DNA from: Chryseobacterium phosphatilyticum
Lineage (GTDB): Bacteria; Bacteroidota; Bacteroidia; Flavobacteriales; Weeksellaceae
Length of the DNA: 64,000 bases
Assembly (NCBI RefSeq): GCF_002899825.2
Contig: NZ_PPED02000001.1
Location: 186,001 to 250,000 of the forward strand
Direction: 5' to 3'
Shown: positions 25,850 through 34,579 of the stretch, piece by piece
Layout: the number at the start of each line of letters is the position of its first letter
Position numbering within the stretch: the stretch's first letter is position 1
Notes under the pieces: generated by a model
Database searches by the model: none
Told to the model about the DNA's origin: nothing
Seen by the model: only the letters and a program-made list of their open reading frames with translations
Position numbers and translations under genes: made by a program

Positions 25850-26557
25850 TTATTCTTTAGTAAAAGGGAAAGATTGGTAGTTTTCTACGATTAAAATATA
25901 TTGTCCTTTTTGCAAACTGTTAGTATCAATGGATATTTTACGGTCATTAGTTTTGGTTTCAAACACCAGTTTTCCGGATAAATCATATATTTTTAAAGGA
26001 AGATTTCTTTCAATATTTTCTATCGTTAAAACTTCTTTTACAGGATTTGGATACGCTTTAAATGTTTTTTTGACAGCTTTCACGTCCTGAGTACTCAGGT
26101 TAGCACTGTTATTATAGTAAATCTTATTTCCTGAAGGATCTGTAATAACGAGCGTTTTCGCATTACCATTTGTTGTGATCTGGTAATTATACATGGATGC
26201 ATAAGCACCGTTAACGTAAATATCAATGTTTTTCTGATCGTAATTTCTTACAGGACCTGCATTTCCTCCGTTATAAAATAAAGAAGTAAATGATTGAGCA
26301 GTTTTCATGAGATTATTGCTGCCGGGTACGATAGAAAACAGCATGGTCGCTGTATTGTAGTACTTAGAGTTGATAACATAACTCAGACCACCTGCTGATG
26401 TAATTGTCGTTGCAGGAACTCCATTGTCAATTAAAGGAGTATTGGTTGTTTGTCCGCTGCTTGTTACCATCTTTGAAATATACCAGTTGTTGCCAATCAG
26501 CTCAGAAGTTTGGGCAGATAATAATCCGCCTACCAAAAGAAGTAGAAGTTTTTTCAT
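25850..26557 (-). CDS. Secreted protein with T9SS sorting domain
   Basis: From ATG 26557 this is a 235-residue protein with a signal peptide (MKKLLLLLVGGLLSAQ); an earlier in-frame start adds 15 residues ahead of it and is rejected. The middle region (about 20-155) begins ELIGNNWYISKMV and looks like a single small beta domain. The last 75 residues form a T9SS sorting domain (AYPNPVKEVLTIENI, then LPLKIYDLSGKLVFE). The family of the central domain is not recognised. It has its own promoter box on the minus strand. Confidence 0.75.
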   Translation of the reverse strand: MKKLLLLLVGGLLSAQTSELIGNNWYISKMVTSSGQTTNTPLIDNGVPATTITSAGGLSYVINSKYYNTATMLFSIVPGSNNLMKTAQSFTSLFYNGGNAGPVRNYDQKNIDIYVNGAYASMYNYQITTNGNAKTLVITDPSGNKIYYNNSANLSTQDVKAVKKTFKAYPNPVKEVLTIENIERNLPLKIYDLSGKLVFETKTNDRKISIDTNSLQKGQYILIVENYQSFPFTKE

Positions 26558-26573
26558 GGTTAAAAATTTTCGG

Positions 26574-26581
26574 CAAAGATA
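26574..26581 (-). promoter_or_regulatory. -7 promoter box TATCTTTG (minus strand)
   Basis: TAnnTTTG match 16 bases before ATG 26557 of the T9SS-protein gene. Confidence 0.6.
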
Positions 26582-26679
26582 TAAAAAGGATTTATAAAGC
26601 AAAACCGTCTCCAGACTGAAGACGGTTTCAATTTAAATATAGATAGATGTTTATGCCTTTTTGAAGAGAAAAGTAAGTT

Positions 26680-27012
26680 TTAATGGGATGATGAAACCGC
26701 CTTTAATCCAACCACAGAACCAATTAAGGTCACAATAAAAAATACTCTCCAGAAACTTACAGGATCTTTAAAGAAGAAAATACCCATTAAAGCTGTCCCT
26801 ACCGCTCCGATTCCTGTCCATACCGCATATGCAGTACCGATAGGCAATGTCTGGGTAGCTTTGATCAGCAAAAGCATACTTATGGTCATCGTTATCAGAA
26901 ATCCCGTGTACCAAAGGTACATTTCGGTTCCTGATGTTTCTTTGGCCTTTCCTAAGCATGAGGCAAAAGCCACTTCAAATAATCCTGCGATAACTAATAT
27001 GATCCAATTCAT
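26680..27012 (-). CDS. SMR-family exporter (SugE/Gdx-like)
   Basis: A 110-residue protein with four membrane helices. The conserved membrane Glu lies in LFEVAFASCLGKAK (Glu13) and the second signature is GTAYAVWTGIGAVGTALMG. The sequence is closer to the SugE/Gdx branch (guanidinium export) than to EmrE, but this distinction is tentative. It is transcribed alone. No guanidine riboswitch was recognised in the 377 bases upstream. Confidence 0.85.
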   Translation of the reverse strand: MNWIILVIAGLFEVAFASCLGKAKETSGTEMYLWYTGFLITMTISMLLLIKATQTLPIGTAYAVWTGIGAVGTALMGIFFFKDPVSFWRVFFIVTLIGSVVGLKAVSSSH

Positions 27013-27389
27013 TTTGTAAATTTTTCTTCTGCAAATTTCAGAAATTGAACAGAGAAAAAATTTTACAATTGTTAAAAAATGATTTTTTTATTGCTGGAAG
27101 CCAGGAGTAGCGGTGGTTTGCATACGGGATCGCATGCAATTTTACCAATAGGGCATTATTCGGTAAGGATGGCTTTGAGTATCTGTTGCTTGCATCCCCA
27201 ATACTGATGGTAAGAACATCATTATATCAATAGGAGCGGACTGTAGTCCGTTTTCAAGATGAAAATCATCCATTGGCTTGAGCCCAAATATATAATACCC
27301 TGGAGTCATTAATAAAATGTAAGATGATGTCATAGGCTGTAAGAACTTTTAGTCTCCTTTCTTCCTGTTCCTTGCTTTAAATACATTTC
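27013..27389. other. 377-base intergenic region with repeat-like sequence
   Basis: No supported gene. A 63-codon minus-strand frame covers 27142-27333, but it overlaps two short palindromes that look like a REP-type element, listed separately. The remainder includes GC-richer text (27100-27180) that fits no gene. Confidence 0.5.
27237..27287. repeat. REP-like pair of short palindromes
   Basis: CGGACT-gt-AGTCCG (27237-27250) and TTGGCTTGAGCCCAA (27273-27287) lie 22 bases apart. Similar GGACT..AGTCC and GGCTT..AAGCC words recur in intergenic DNA of flavobacteria in my experience, but no second copy was seen in this window. Confidence 0.4.
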
Positions 27390-27953
27390 TCACTTAATCT
27401 CTGCCCGGATCCTGCTTAAGCTCACCTGAGTAATTCCGAGGTAAGAGGCGATATGCCCAAGCTGAACCCTTTTCAGCAGATCAGGTTGGTTCTGAATAAT
27501 GTCTTTGTAACGTTCCAAAGAGGTTTTGAATTGTCTTGATATAATAAGTTCTTCAGATTTTATCATTTCTGCTTCAGCTAATTTCCTGCCCCAGTTGGCA
27601 ATATGGATATCTTCATTGAAAAGTTTCTTCAGATTTTCCGTTTCCATTCTGTAGAGGTCACAGTCTTCCAGTAATTCAATACTTTCATATCCGGGCTTAT
27701 CTTCTACATAGCTTTTCATAGAAAGTATACATTGTCCTTCACTACCAAACCAAAATGTGATATCATTATCAGAAGTGGAAGCGTAAGCACGTGCCATTCC
27801 TTTACGGATGAAGTAGAGATAGGGGATCACCTTATCTGCTTCCATAAGGCAAAAGCCTTTAGGGTATGAAACTTCTGTGATATGTGCTTTTAAACTATTT
27901 CTGGATGTTTCCGGAAGAAGATAAATTTGGTCAAGAATCTGGTCTATATTCAT
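27390..27953 (-). CDS. Crp/Fnr-family transcriptional regulator
   Basis: A 187-residue regulator: an N-terminal cyclic-nucleotide-binding-like beta-roll (about 20-120, PKGFCLMEADKVIPYLYFIRKG, with a degenerate phosphate cassette), a dimer helix, and a C-terminal HTH (QLGHIASYLGITQVSLSRIR, about 163-183). The HTH form ASYLGITQVSLSRIR is typical of the Bacteroidetes Crp subgroup that lacks a cAMP pocket. No Cys cluster for an iron-sulfur centre is seen. Its effector and targets are unknown. The nearest gene it could control is the SMR exporter, on the same strand 377 bases downstream. Confidence 0.85.
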   Translation of the reverse strand: MNIDQILDQIYLLPETSRNSLKAHITEVSYPKGFCLMEADKVIPYLYFIRKGMARAYASTSDNDITFWFGSEGQCILSMKSYVEDKPGYESIELLEDCDLYRMETENLKKLFNEDIHIANWGRKLAEAEMIKSEELIISRQFKTSLERYKDIIQNQPDLLKRVQLGHIASYLGITQVSLSRIRAEIK

Positions 27954-27972
27954 AAAGATGAATTCTAATATT

Positions 27973-27999
27973 CAAAAATATTAGTTTTAGGTAATGCAA
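27973..27999 (-). promoter_or_regulatory. Promoter TTG-N16-TATTTTTG of the Crp-type regulator
   Basis: On minus: TTG (27997-27999), spacer 16, TATTTTTG (27973-27980), 19 bases before the ATG at 27953. Confidence 0.55.
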
Positions 28000-28305
28000 T
28001 ACAAAATTATCGTATGGTTTTTATTAAAAAGTAAATTATTAGAAAAAAAATGAAAAAAGCCACGGCAGGCTACAAGAACTACGATTACCCATGTAGTTTG
28101 TCATTTCGGAGAATATCAACAAAATATTTGATTTATTATAAATGGTTTAGATCTTTATAAGATGATAAATAGAATGTTTTGGGAATTACGAATTTGTCAT
28201 AAGATTATATAATGTAATTCCCTTTTATAATCCAATACCGGGATAAATAACTCTCTTTTTTCGTTTAAATATTGAGATTAACTCTAAAGACCAATTTTGT
28301 TTTAG

Positions 28306-28313
28306 TAACTTTG
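28306..28313 (+). promoter_or_regulatory. -7 promoter box TAACTTTG of era
   Basis: TAnnTTTG match 20 bases before ATG 28334. Confidence 0.6.
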
Positions 28314-28333
28314 CAGTTCGTAATATTATTTTT

Positions 28334-29209
28334 ATGCACAAAGCAGGATTTGTAAATATAGTTGGAAAGCCCAACGCCGGAAAATCAACACTACTTAACC
28401 AATTAATGGGTGAGAAGCTGGCGATTGTAACGCAGAAAGCTCAGACAACCCGTCACAGAATTTTTGGTATTTATAACGAAGATGATCTTCAGATCGTATT
28501 TTCTGATACTCCGGGAGTATTGGATCCTAAATATGGACTTCAGGAGAAAATGATGGATTTTGTAAAAGATTCTCTGCAGGATGCCGATGTATTCCTGTTT
28601 ATTGTAGATGTGACTGATAAGGCAGAACCTTCAGAGTTCCTGATTGATAAATTGAATAAAATTCCTGTACCTGTACTTCTTTTATTAAACAAGGTAGACC
28701 AAACCGATCAGGCAGGTCTTGAAAAACTGGTAGAAGACTGGCACAACAGAATTCCAAAAGCAGAGATCCTTCCTATTTCTGCATTGAATGCTTTCAATAC
28801 GGAAATTATTTTACCTAAAATCAAATCATTATTACCTGAGAGCCCGGCATACTATGATAAGGATCAGTATACGGACAAACCGGAAAGGTTTTTCGTGAAT
28901 GAAGCTATTCGTGAGAAAATTCTTCTGAATTACGAGAAAGAAATTCCATATTCTGTAGAAGTAGTTACTGAGCAGTTTAAAGAAAAAGAAGGGATTATCT
29001 TTATAGATTCTATTATTTATGTAGAAAGAGATACCCAAAAAGGAATTATTATCGGACATAAAGGCGAGGCTATCAAGAAAGTAGGAACGGATGCAAGACT
29101 GGATCTTGAAAAGTTTTTTTCAAAAAAAATTCACTTAAATTTATTTGTAAAAGTGAAAAAAGACTGGAGAAAGAATGATCGTGACCTAAAAAATTTCGGC
29201 TATAGATAA
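28334..29209 (+). CDS. era: GTPase Era
   Basis: A 291-residue GTPase needed for 16S rRNA maturation and 30S assembly. GTPase motifs in order: G1 GKPNAGKST, switch region AQTTRHRIFG, G3 DTPG, G4 NKVD, and G5 SALN. A C-terminal KH RNA-binding domain follows (about 200-291) with IIGHKGEAIKKVG. Length and order match Era rather than EngA. It has its own promoter box; the DoxX gene starts 67 bases downstream on the same strand. Confidence 0.96.
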   Translation: MHKAGFVNIVGKPNAGKSTLLNQLMGEKLAIVTQKAQTTRHRIFGIYNEDDLQIVFSDTPGVLDPKYGLQEKMMDFVKDSLQDADVFLFIVDVTDKAEPSEFLIDKLNKIPVPVLLLLNKVDQTDQAGLEKLVEDWHNRIPKAEILPISALNAFNTEIILPKIKSLLPESPAYYDKDQYTDKPERFFVNEAIREKILLNYEKEIPYSVEVVTEQFKEKEGIIFIDSIIYVERDTQKGIIIGHKGEAIKKVGTDARLDLEKFFSKKIHLNLFVKVKKDWRKNDRDLKNFGYR

Positions 29210-29276
29210 ACTAAAAAAGCTGTAAACCCCTTTCTATTAAAAGATTTTTATTACCTTAGTATAAATTTTTTAGTAC

Positions 29277-29705
29277 ATGAACTATAATAATTCAAATTCG
29301 AGCTCAATACTTAAAGATATTATTTTATTGGCCGTAAGGGTTTTCGTAGGTTTTGCAATGCTTTCCCACGGATTTCCTAAGCTCCAAACCTTATTATCAG
29401 GCGGTAAAGTTGAATTTTTTGACTTTATGGGAATGGGACCTCAGATCTCTCTGATTTTAACGGTTTTTGCAGAATTTGTATGTTCTATCTTGCTTATACT
29501 AGGACTTTTTACAAGAGTTTCTTTAGGGTTTTTGATCTTTACCATGGCTATGGCAGCTTTTGTGGTTCATGGAGCAGATCCTTTTGAGAAAAGAGAATTG
29601 GCTCTTGTATATCTTTCCGTTTATCTTTTGCTCATTACTTGTGGAGCAGGAAAGTTCTCGGTAGATCACATGATAGAAAAAAGAAAGAGAGCTTCAGACT
29701 GGTAA
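29277..29705 (+). CDS. DoxX-family membrane protein
   Basis: A 142-residue protein with four hydrophobic helices. The DoxX signature is RVFVGFAMLSHGFPKL in helix 1, then GLFTRVSLGFLIF between helices 2 and 3. Family members are poorly characterised integral membrane proteins linked to redox or thiol homeostasis in some bacteria. No clear promoter box lies in the 67-base gap after era, so it may be cotranscribed. A good terminator follows. Confidence 0.85.
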   Translation: MNYNNSNSSSILKDIILLAVRVFVGFAMLSHGFPKLQTLLSGGKVEFFDFMGMGPQISLILTVFAEFVCSILLILGLFTRVSLGFLIFTMAMAAFVVHGADPFEKRELALVYLSVYLLLITCGAGKFSVDHMIEKRKRASDW

Positions 29706-29724
29706 TACGAATACAACAATAAAT

Positions 29725-29750
29725 AAAAGGCACCTTTAAGGTGCCTTTTT
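29725..29750 (+). terminator. Terminator after the DoxX gene
   Basis: AAAAGGCACC (29725-29734), loop TTTAA, GGTGCCTTTTT (29740-29750). Confidence 0.9.
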
Positions 29751-30024
29751 ATATTTTAATAATTGCAATGAGGTAAGCATTCCAGAACAGGGCTATGCCT
29801 TCGTCTCTTACTCTGCAAGCCATATATCAGGATTCAAATAGTGGAACATTTCCTCCAGGAATTCTTTTCAGGTTTCCTTCGATAATTTTCTTAAATTTTT
29901 CACATTGCTCTATTTTTGTTATATAAAAACATTAAAAAACATAATACAACACTATTTGGTGTGTTGTTTTTTTGAATTTTATAAATCTCCTAAAATTCAC
30001 TACATTCGTGGAAAATGAATTTAC
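29751..30024. other. 274-base intergenic region with orphan terminator-like hairpin
   Basis: No open frame of note between the DoxX terminator and the S9 peptidase gene. It contains a second terminator-like hairpin at 29946-29974 that serves no visible coding gene. Confidence 0.5.
29946..29974 (+). terminator. Orphan terminator-like hairpin
   Basis: ACAACAC (29946-29952) pairs with GTGTTGT (29961-29967), followed by a T-run. It could end a small RNA or act as an attenuator in the leader of the peptidase gene. Confidence 0.5.
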
Positions 30025-32427
30025 ATGAAGATAAAACTGACTATTTGCCTTTTGGCATTTCTCAATTTTTATAATGCACAGGAGAATATTACGTATCAAA
30101 AACCCTCAGCAGAAATCTTAAAACTGGCAGATTATCAAAGACCACCAGGTGTTTTGATGAACAGTAAAAAAGACTGGGTTGTTTTCACTTACCGCCCAAC
30201 CTATAAAACGCTGCAGGATCTTAGCCAACAGGAGATGAAATTGGGAGGATTAAGGATTAATCCCATTACTAATATTGCAAGTACTGTCACTTATTTCAAT
30301 GATCTGAAAATCAGAAAGATCAATGATAAAAATGAAGTGCAGGTGAAAAACCTGCCTGCAGAGGCTAAAATCACCTATATTTCATTCTCTCCGGATGAAA
30401 AAAAACTGGCTTTTACCAATACGACCAATAATGGAGTAGAACTGTGGCTCGTGGATATGGAAACAGCATCTGCAAAAAAGATTTCTGAAGACAATCTGAA
30501 TGCCAATCTGGGAATGCCTTATCTGTGGTATAACGATTCACAAAGTTTACTGATTAAAAAACTTCCTCAAAACAGAGCTGCATTAATTGATGCAGGTAAG
30601 GACCTCCCTACAGGACCTATTGTTTCGACAGCAGACGGTAAAGTATCGCAGAACAGAACCTATCAGGACCTTTTGAGAAATCCTCAGGATGAAAAAAACT
30701 TTGAAGTTCTTACAGCTTCTGAAATCTATAATGTAGACCTTAATGGCGGGCAGAAGAAAGTAAAAGACCAGGATATGTATGTTGGTTTAAGTTTTTCTCC
30801 CGACGGGAATTATTTACTGGCTACAGTCATTAAAAAACCGTTTTCTTATATCGTTCCGCTGAACCGTTTTCCAATGACAACGACTGTATATGACAAGAAC
30901 GGAAATACCGTAAAAGCGGTCAATGAAGTTCCTTTAAATGAAATAATGCCTAAAGGCTTTTCTTCCGTAAGAACCGGCAAAAGAGATATGGCATGGCGTA
31001 GCGACGCTCCGTCAACTTTGGTTTTTGCAGAAGCACTGGACGGTGGTGATCAATCTAAAGCTGCAGAATACAGAGACGAAATCTTTACATGGGAAGCTCC
31101 GTTTACAGCTACTCCAAGGTCTTTTTTTAAAACAAAACAAAGATATGAAGATGTAAACTGGACAAACGACCATTATGCAATTGTTTCAGAAGAATGGTAT
31201 GATACCAGAAATACAAAATCTTTCCTGGTAGATCTTAATAATGGAGAATCAAAGGTGATTGATGATAGAAATTCTCAGGATGTTTACAGTGATCCGGGAC
31301 ATTTCAATACCACGAAAAACCAATACGGAAGAACTATTATTGATATGAAAGGCGGGAAGGCCTATCTGATAGGGGCAGGTTTTACAAAAGACGGGCAGCA
31401 TCCTTTTATTGATGAAATGGATGTAAAAACATTGAAGAAGAAAAGGCTATATACCTCAAATCTTAAAAATGCTAAAGAGGGGATTGTTGATATTTTAAAC
31501 CCTTCAAAAGGAGAGATTTTGACGACTCAGCAATCGCCGAGCCTGTATCCGAATTATTTTAAAAAAAATATCAAATCCAGTAAAGCCGAAGCAGTAACCC
31601 ATTTTGCCAATCCTTTTGAAAGCATAAAAGATGTTTATAAAGAAGTGATTACTTATAAAAGAAATGATGGTGTTACTTTGACCGGAACTCTTTATCTTCC
31701 GGCCAACTATGACAGAAAAGCAAAAAAAGAAAAACTTCCTTTACTCATTTGGGCATATCCAACAGAGTATAAGGATAAAAATACGGCAGGACAGAGTAAG
31801 CAGAACCCCAATGACTTTACTTTCCCTTCTTATGGATCTTTTATCTATTGGACGACCAAAGGATATGCGGTTTTGGATGATGCCGCTTTCCCAATTATTG
31901 GTGAAGGAAAAACAGAACCAAACGATACTTTCATTACCCAGCTGGTAGCGAATGCAGATGCTGCAATCAATGCTGTAGATCAGTTAGGATATATTGATAG
32001 AAAAAAAGTCGCAGTGGGGGGACATTCTTATGGGGCTTTCATGACAGCCAATTTATTAACCCATTCCAAGCTTTTTGCTTGTGGTATCGCCAGAAGTGGT
32101 GCGTACAACAGAACACTGACTCCATTTGGTTTCCAGAGCGAGCAAAGAAACTATTGGGATGTTCCGGAAATTTATAACACAATGTCTCCGTTTATGCATG
32201 CAGATAAGATGAAGACTCCACTTCTCCTGATACATGGTGATGCAGACAATAATCCCGGAACTTTTACATTGCAGACAGAAAGATATTTCCAGGCTTTGAA
32301 GAATCTTGGAGCACCGGTCAAAATGGTTCTTCTTCCTAAAGAAGCTCATGGATACCAGGCTAAAGAAAATATTCTGCATGTTTTATGGGAACAGGATCAG
32401 TTCCTTGAAAAGTGTTTGAAGAAATAA
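30025..32427 (+). CDS. S9-family serine peptidase (glutamyl-endopeptidase-like), secreted
   Basis: An 800-residue protein with a signal peptide (ending FYNAQ). An N-terminal beta-propeller-like region (about 25-540, with YISFSPDEKKLAF and GLSFSPDGNYLLATV blades) precedes an alpha/beta-hydrolase domain. Its catalytic triad is recognisable: Ser668 in GGHSYGAF, Asp741 in HGDADNN, and His775 in KEAHGYQ. The YGAFMTANLLTHSKLF context resembles the S9D glutamyl endopeptidase group rather than dipeptidyl peptidase IV. It probably degrades peptides in the periplasm or outside. It is monocistronic with its own terminator. Confidence 0.88.
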   Translation: MKIKLTICLLAFLNFYNAQENITYQKPSAEILKLADYQRPPGVLMNSKKDWVVFTYRPTYKTLQDLSQQEMKLGGLRINPITNIASTVTYFNDLKIRKINDKNEVQVKNLPAEAKITYISFSPDEKKLAFTNTTNNGVELWLVDMETASAKKISEDNLNANLGMPYLWYNDSQSLLIKKLPQNRAALIDAGKDLPTGPIVSTADGKVSQNRTYQDLLRNPQDEKNFEVLTASEIYNVDLNGGQKKVKDQDMYVGLSFSPDGNYLLATVIKKPFSYIVPLNRFPMTTTVYDKNGNTVKAVNEVPLNEIMPKGFSSVRTGKRDMAWRSDAPSTLVFAEALDGGDQSKAAEYRDEIFTWEAPFTATPRSFFKTKQRYEDVNWTNDHYAIVSEEWYDTRNTKSFLVDLNNGESKVIDDRNSQDVYSDPGHFNTTKNQYGRTIIDMKGGKAYLIGAGFTKDGQHPFIDEMDVKTLKKKRLYTSNLKNAKEGIVDILNPSKGEILTTQQSPSLYPNYFKKNIKSSKAEAVTHFANPFESIKDVYKEVITYKRNDGVTLTGTLYLPANYDRKAKKEKLPLLIWAYPTEYKDKNTAGQSKQNPNDFTFPSYGSFIYWTTKGYAVLDDAAFPIIGEGKTEPNDTFITQLVANADAAINAVDQLGYIDRKKVAVGGHSYGAFMTANLLTHSKLFACGIARSGAYNRTLTPFGFQSEQRNYWDVPEIYNTMSPFMHADKMKTPLLLIHGDADNNPGTFTLQTERYFQALKNLGAPVKMVLLPKEAHGYQAKENILHVLWEQDQFLEKCLKK

Positions 32428-32432
32428 TAATT

Positions 32433-32464
32433 AAAAAGGCTGTTGATCATCAACAGCCTTTTTT
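32433..32464 (+). terminator. Terminator of the S9 peptidase gene
   Basis: GGCTGTTGAT (32438-32447), C, ATCAACAGCC (32449-32458), with A5 before and T6 after. Confidence 0.9.
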
Positions 32465-32538
32465 GATTAAAAAATATAATAAGGAAGTTATAAGTATTCC
32501 TGCCCAAGCAGAAAACTTACAGCATAATAGTGATCAAA

Positions 32539-33228
32539 TCATAGATACTCCAAGATCTTATCAATACTTTTAAGTTCCATGAAATGTTTATGTTCCAAAC
32601 GATGTTCATGTTGTTCATGACTCCATGTTACATGATATGGAATGTGAGCAGCGGATCCACCGATCTCCAATACTGGCAAAATATCTGATTTTATTGAATT
32701 ACCAAGCATCAGAAAGTTTTCAGGTTGACAATCAAGATGCTTCAGAAGCTTTTTATAGTCACGGTCTTTCTTGTCGCTCATGATTTCAATGTGGTGAAAG
32801 AAGTCTTGTAATCCTGAATTTTTCAATTTGCGCTCCTGATCCAGTAGATCTCCTTTTGTAGCCACTACAAGCCTGTATCTGCCTTTTAAGCTTTCCAGAG
32901 TTTCCGTTACTCCATCCAGCAGCTCAATGGGTTTTTGAAGAAGTTCCTGGCCCAATTCAATAGCTTTGCTTACGACCTGTAGAGAGGCCGTTCCATTCGA
33001 TACTCTATTAATAGTCTCTACCATACAAAGCATAAAACCTTTTACGCCATAGCCATATAAATGCAGGTTTTGCATTTCAGTTTTAAACAATTCCTGAGAT
33101 ACCGAATGTTGTGGTAAATAATCTTCAAGTAATATACAGAACTCTTTTTCTGCTTCCTGAAAATAAGGTTCATTGATCCAAAGCGTATCATCTGCATCAA
33201 AAGCAATCGTTGTGATCTGATTATTCAT
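32539..33228 (-). CDS. HAD-superfamily hydrolase
   Basis: A 229-residue HAD phosphatase-like protein from ATG 33228; the upstream in-frame TTG would add nine residues and is rejected. Motif I is IAFDADDTLW, a helical cap follows, then motif II LVVATKG, motif III Lys in DRDYKKLL, and motif IV FLMLGNSIKSDILP. The DADDTLW form is typical of a YjjG/GmhB-like HAD group. The substrate is unknown. It is divergent from a Crp/Fnr regulator, with 76 bases between the two starts. Confidence 0.82.
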   Translation of the reverse strand: MNNQITTIAFDADDTLWINEPYFQEAEKEFCILLEDYLPQHSVSQELFKTEMQNLHLYGYGVKGFMLCMVETINRVSNGTASLQVVSKAIELGQELLQKPIELLDGVTETLESLKGRYRLVVATKGDLLDQERKLKNSGLQDFFHHIEIMSDKKDRDYKKLLKHLDCQPENFLMLGNSIKSDILPVLEIGGSAAHIPYHVTWSHEQHEHRLEHKHFMELKSIDKILEYL

Positions 33229-33283
33229 TTTTGTTTTGTAATTTTCTGCTTTCAAAATTCAACATAAAAAATAAATCAAACAA

Positions 33284-33295
33284 GGACATTTGTCC
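33284..33295. promoter_or_regulatory. Candidate operator palindrome GGACA-tt-TGTCC
   Basis: A perfect 5+5 palindrome located 10 bases before the ATG of the Crp/Fnr gene and 55 bases from the divergent HAD start. Position and dyad symmetry suit a Crp-type dimer, perhaps for autoregulation. No second copy was noticed. Confidence 0.35.
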
Positions 33296-33304
33296 CGGAT
33301 TACT

Positions 33305-33868
33305 ATGCTACGGACGAATCATAAATTTTTAAAGTATCTTGAACAGCTCTACCATCAGCAGGATCATAAAAAAGATATTGTATTGGAATCTTTTGGACAA
33401 GGAAAAGAAATATTAATTCAAGATCAAAAGCCCTCCCAGGTGTTACTGATTAAAGACGGAATTGCCAAATGCTACGTTGCTGAAGAGAACGGGAAAGAAT
33501 ATATTGTTGAATTTCTTGGGATGGGTGAGATTATAGGGGAAGTGGAGTTGATCAAAAATATAAACTACCTGTGTAGTATCCAGGCAATGACAGATATCAT
33601 TGCCTATTCGGTGAGTATTCCTTATTTTAAATCTTTGATTCAAAAAGATATTACCCTGAATAATCTATTGTTGGATAGCTTTGCGGAAAGAGTGATTAAT
33701 ACTTCAAGCAGGGCATCTTACCAGCAACTTTATACCACAGAACACACGCTGACACAATTGCTTACAATGCAGGAAAAACAAGGGATCCAACTCTCAAAAG
33801 AAGATATGGCTGACTATCTGGGAATTACGGTGAGAAGCCTGAACAGAATTTTAAAGGATTTGAAATAA
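33305..33868 (+). CDS. Crp/Fnr-family transcriptional regulator
   Basis: A 187-residue regulator starting at ATG 33305; the in-frame TTG 33290 lies within the palindrome and is not used. The beta-roll (about 20-115, PSQVLLIKDGIAKCYVAEENGKEYIVEFLGMGEIIGE is the core) keeps an ExxGEV-like turn. The C-terminal HTH is SKEDMADYLGITVRSLNRILKDL (about 162-185). Effector unknown; there is no Cys cluster. It is divergent from the HAD hydrolase, its likely target along with itself. Confidence 0.84.
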   Translation: MLRTNHKFLKYLEQLYHQQDHKKDIVLESFGQGKEILIQDQKPSQVLLIKDGIAKCYVAEENGKEYIVEFLGMGEIIGEVELIKNINYLCSIQAMTDIIAYSVSIPYFKSLIQKDITLNNLLLDSFAERVINTSSRASYQQLYTTEHTLTQLLTMQEKQGIQLSKEDMADYLGITVRSLNRILKDLK

Positions 33869-33998
33869 ATTTTAGCTTTGAAGTTAAATAAATATATTTT
33901 TAATAGATTTTCATGATTTTGGAAGGGGTGTTGTTTTGATTTTTCGTTTTATTCTTTAAATATATAATTATTTTGTAGGGGTGTGTTTGTAAAAATAT

Positions 33999-34006
33999 TA
34001 TTTTTG
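33999..34006 (+). promoter_or_regulatory. -7 promoter box TATTTTTG
   Basis: TAnnTTTG match 25 bases before the GTG start of the GNAT gene; a TTG at 33973-33975 sits 23 bases upstream. Confidence 0.5.
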
Positions 34007-34031
34007 TATACTTAAATTTAACATCTCATCC

Positions 34032-34535
34032 GTGGAAAAATTAAAATTCAGAAATGCTGAAAGGGCTGATCTCCATAAAATTGTAGCTATTTATAACTCA
34101 ACCATTGCTTCAAGAATGGTGACTGCTGATATGGAAGAGGTTTCTGTAGAAAGCAAACAAAAATGGTTTGACGAGCACAATCCTGATACAAGACCGCTTT
34201 GGGTAGTAGAGGATACTGAAGGTCAAGTGGTGGGATGGGTGAGTTTCAGCTCATTTCACGAAAGGGCAGCGTATAGCGGGACGGTAGAAGTAAGTATTTA
34301 CCTGGATGAAACGTGCAGGGGAAAAGGATATGGTAAAACCATTCTTCAATATTGTATTGATAACGCTGGAAAATTTGGAGTCAATAATCTCGTCGCTCTT
34401 ATTTTTCTTCATAATGAGCCGAGTTTAAAGCTATTCAGGTATTTCGGATTTGAAGATTGGGGAACGCTTCCCAATGTCGCTATTTTGGATGGAGTTGAGA
34501 GAAGTTTGAAGATTTTAGGAAAGAGAATTAATTAA
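34032..34535 (+). CDS. GNAT acetyltransferase (phosphinothricin acetyltransferase-like)
   Basis: A 167-residue N-acetyltransferase with a GTG start (34032); no ATG fits the conserved N-terminus EKLKFRNAERADLHKIVAIYN. The acetyl-CoA loop is RGKGYGKTILQYC and motif B includes NLVALIFLHNEPSLKLFRYFGFEDWG. This matches the YncA/Pat branch that acetylates small amines such as methionine sulfone or phosphinothricin. The actual substrate is unknown. It is monocistronic and ends in a shared bidirectional terminator. Confidence 0.88.
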   Translation: MEKLKFRNAERADLHKIVAIYNSTIASRMVTADMEEVSVESKQKWFDEHNPDTRPLWVVEDTEGQVVGWVSFSSFHERAAYSGTVEVSIYLDETCRGKGYGKTILQYCIDNAGKFGVNNLVALIFLHNEPSLKLFRYFGFEDWGTLPNVAILDGVERSLKILGKRIN

Positions 34536-34540
34536 AAATA

Positions 34541-34565
34541 AAAAGCGGCCTTTAAGACCGCTTTT
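34541..34565. terminator. Bidirectional terminator between GNAT and GLPGLI genes
   Basis: AAAAGCGG(c)CTT pairs with AAG(a)CCGCTTTT across 34541-34565. Confidence 0.85.
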
Positions 34566-34579
34566 CCTTTGTTTCCTGT

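Larger units (their letters stand above)
27954..28333. other. 380-base divergent intergenic region
   Basis: Between the Crp-type gene and era. It holds a minus-strand promoter for the regulator (27973-27999), a plus-strand -7 box for era (28306-28313) and a weak hairpin AACTAC..GTAGTT near 28079-28100. No gene is visible. Confidence 0.5.

Noticed and set aside
27142..27333. 63-codon minus-strand frame
   Set aside because: It coincides with the REP-like palindromes and has no family resemblance or promoter.
27013..27389. Guanidine riboswitch upstream of the SMR gene
   Set aside because: No conserved riboswitch core or paired stems could be identified; only REP-like palindromes were seen.
33290..33304. 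TTG start for the Crp/Fnr gene at 33290
   Set aside because: It lies within the candidate operator palindrome; ATG 33305 gives a standard N-terminus.
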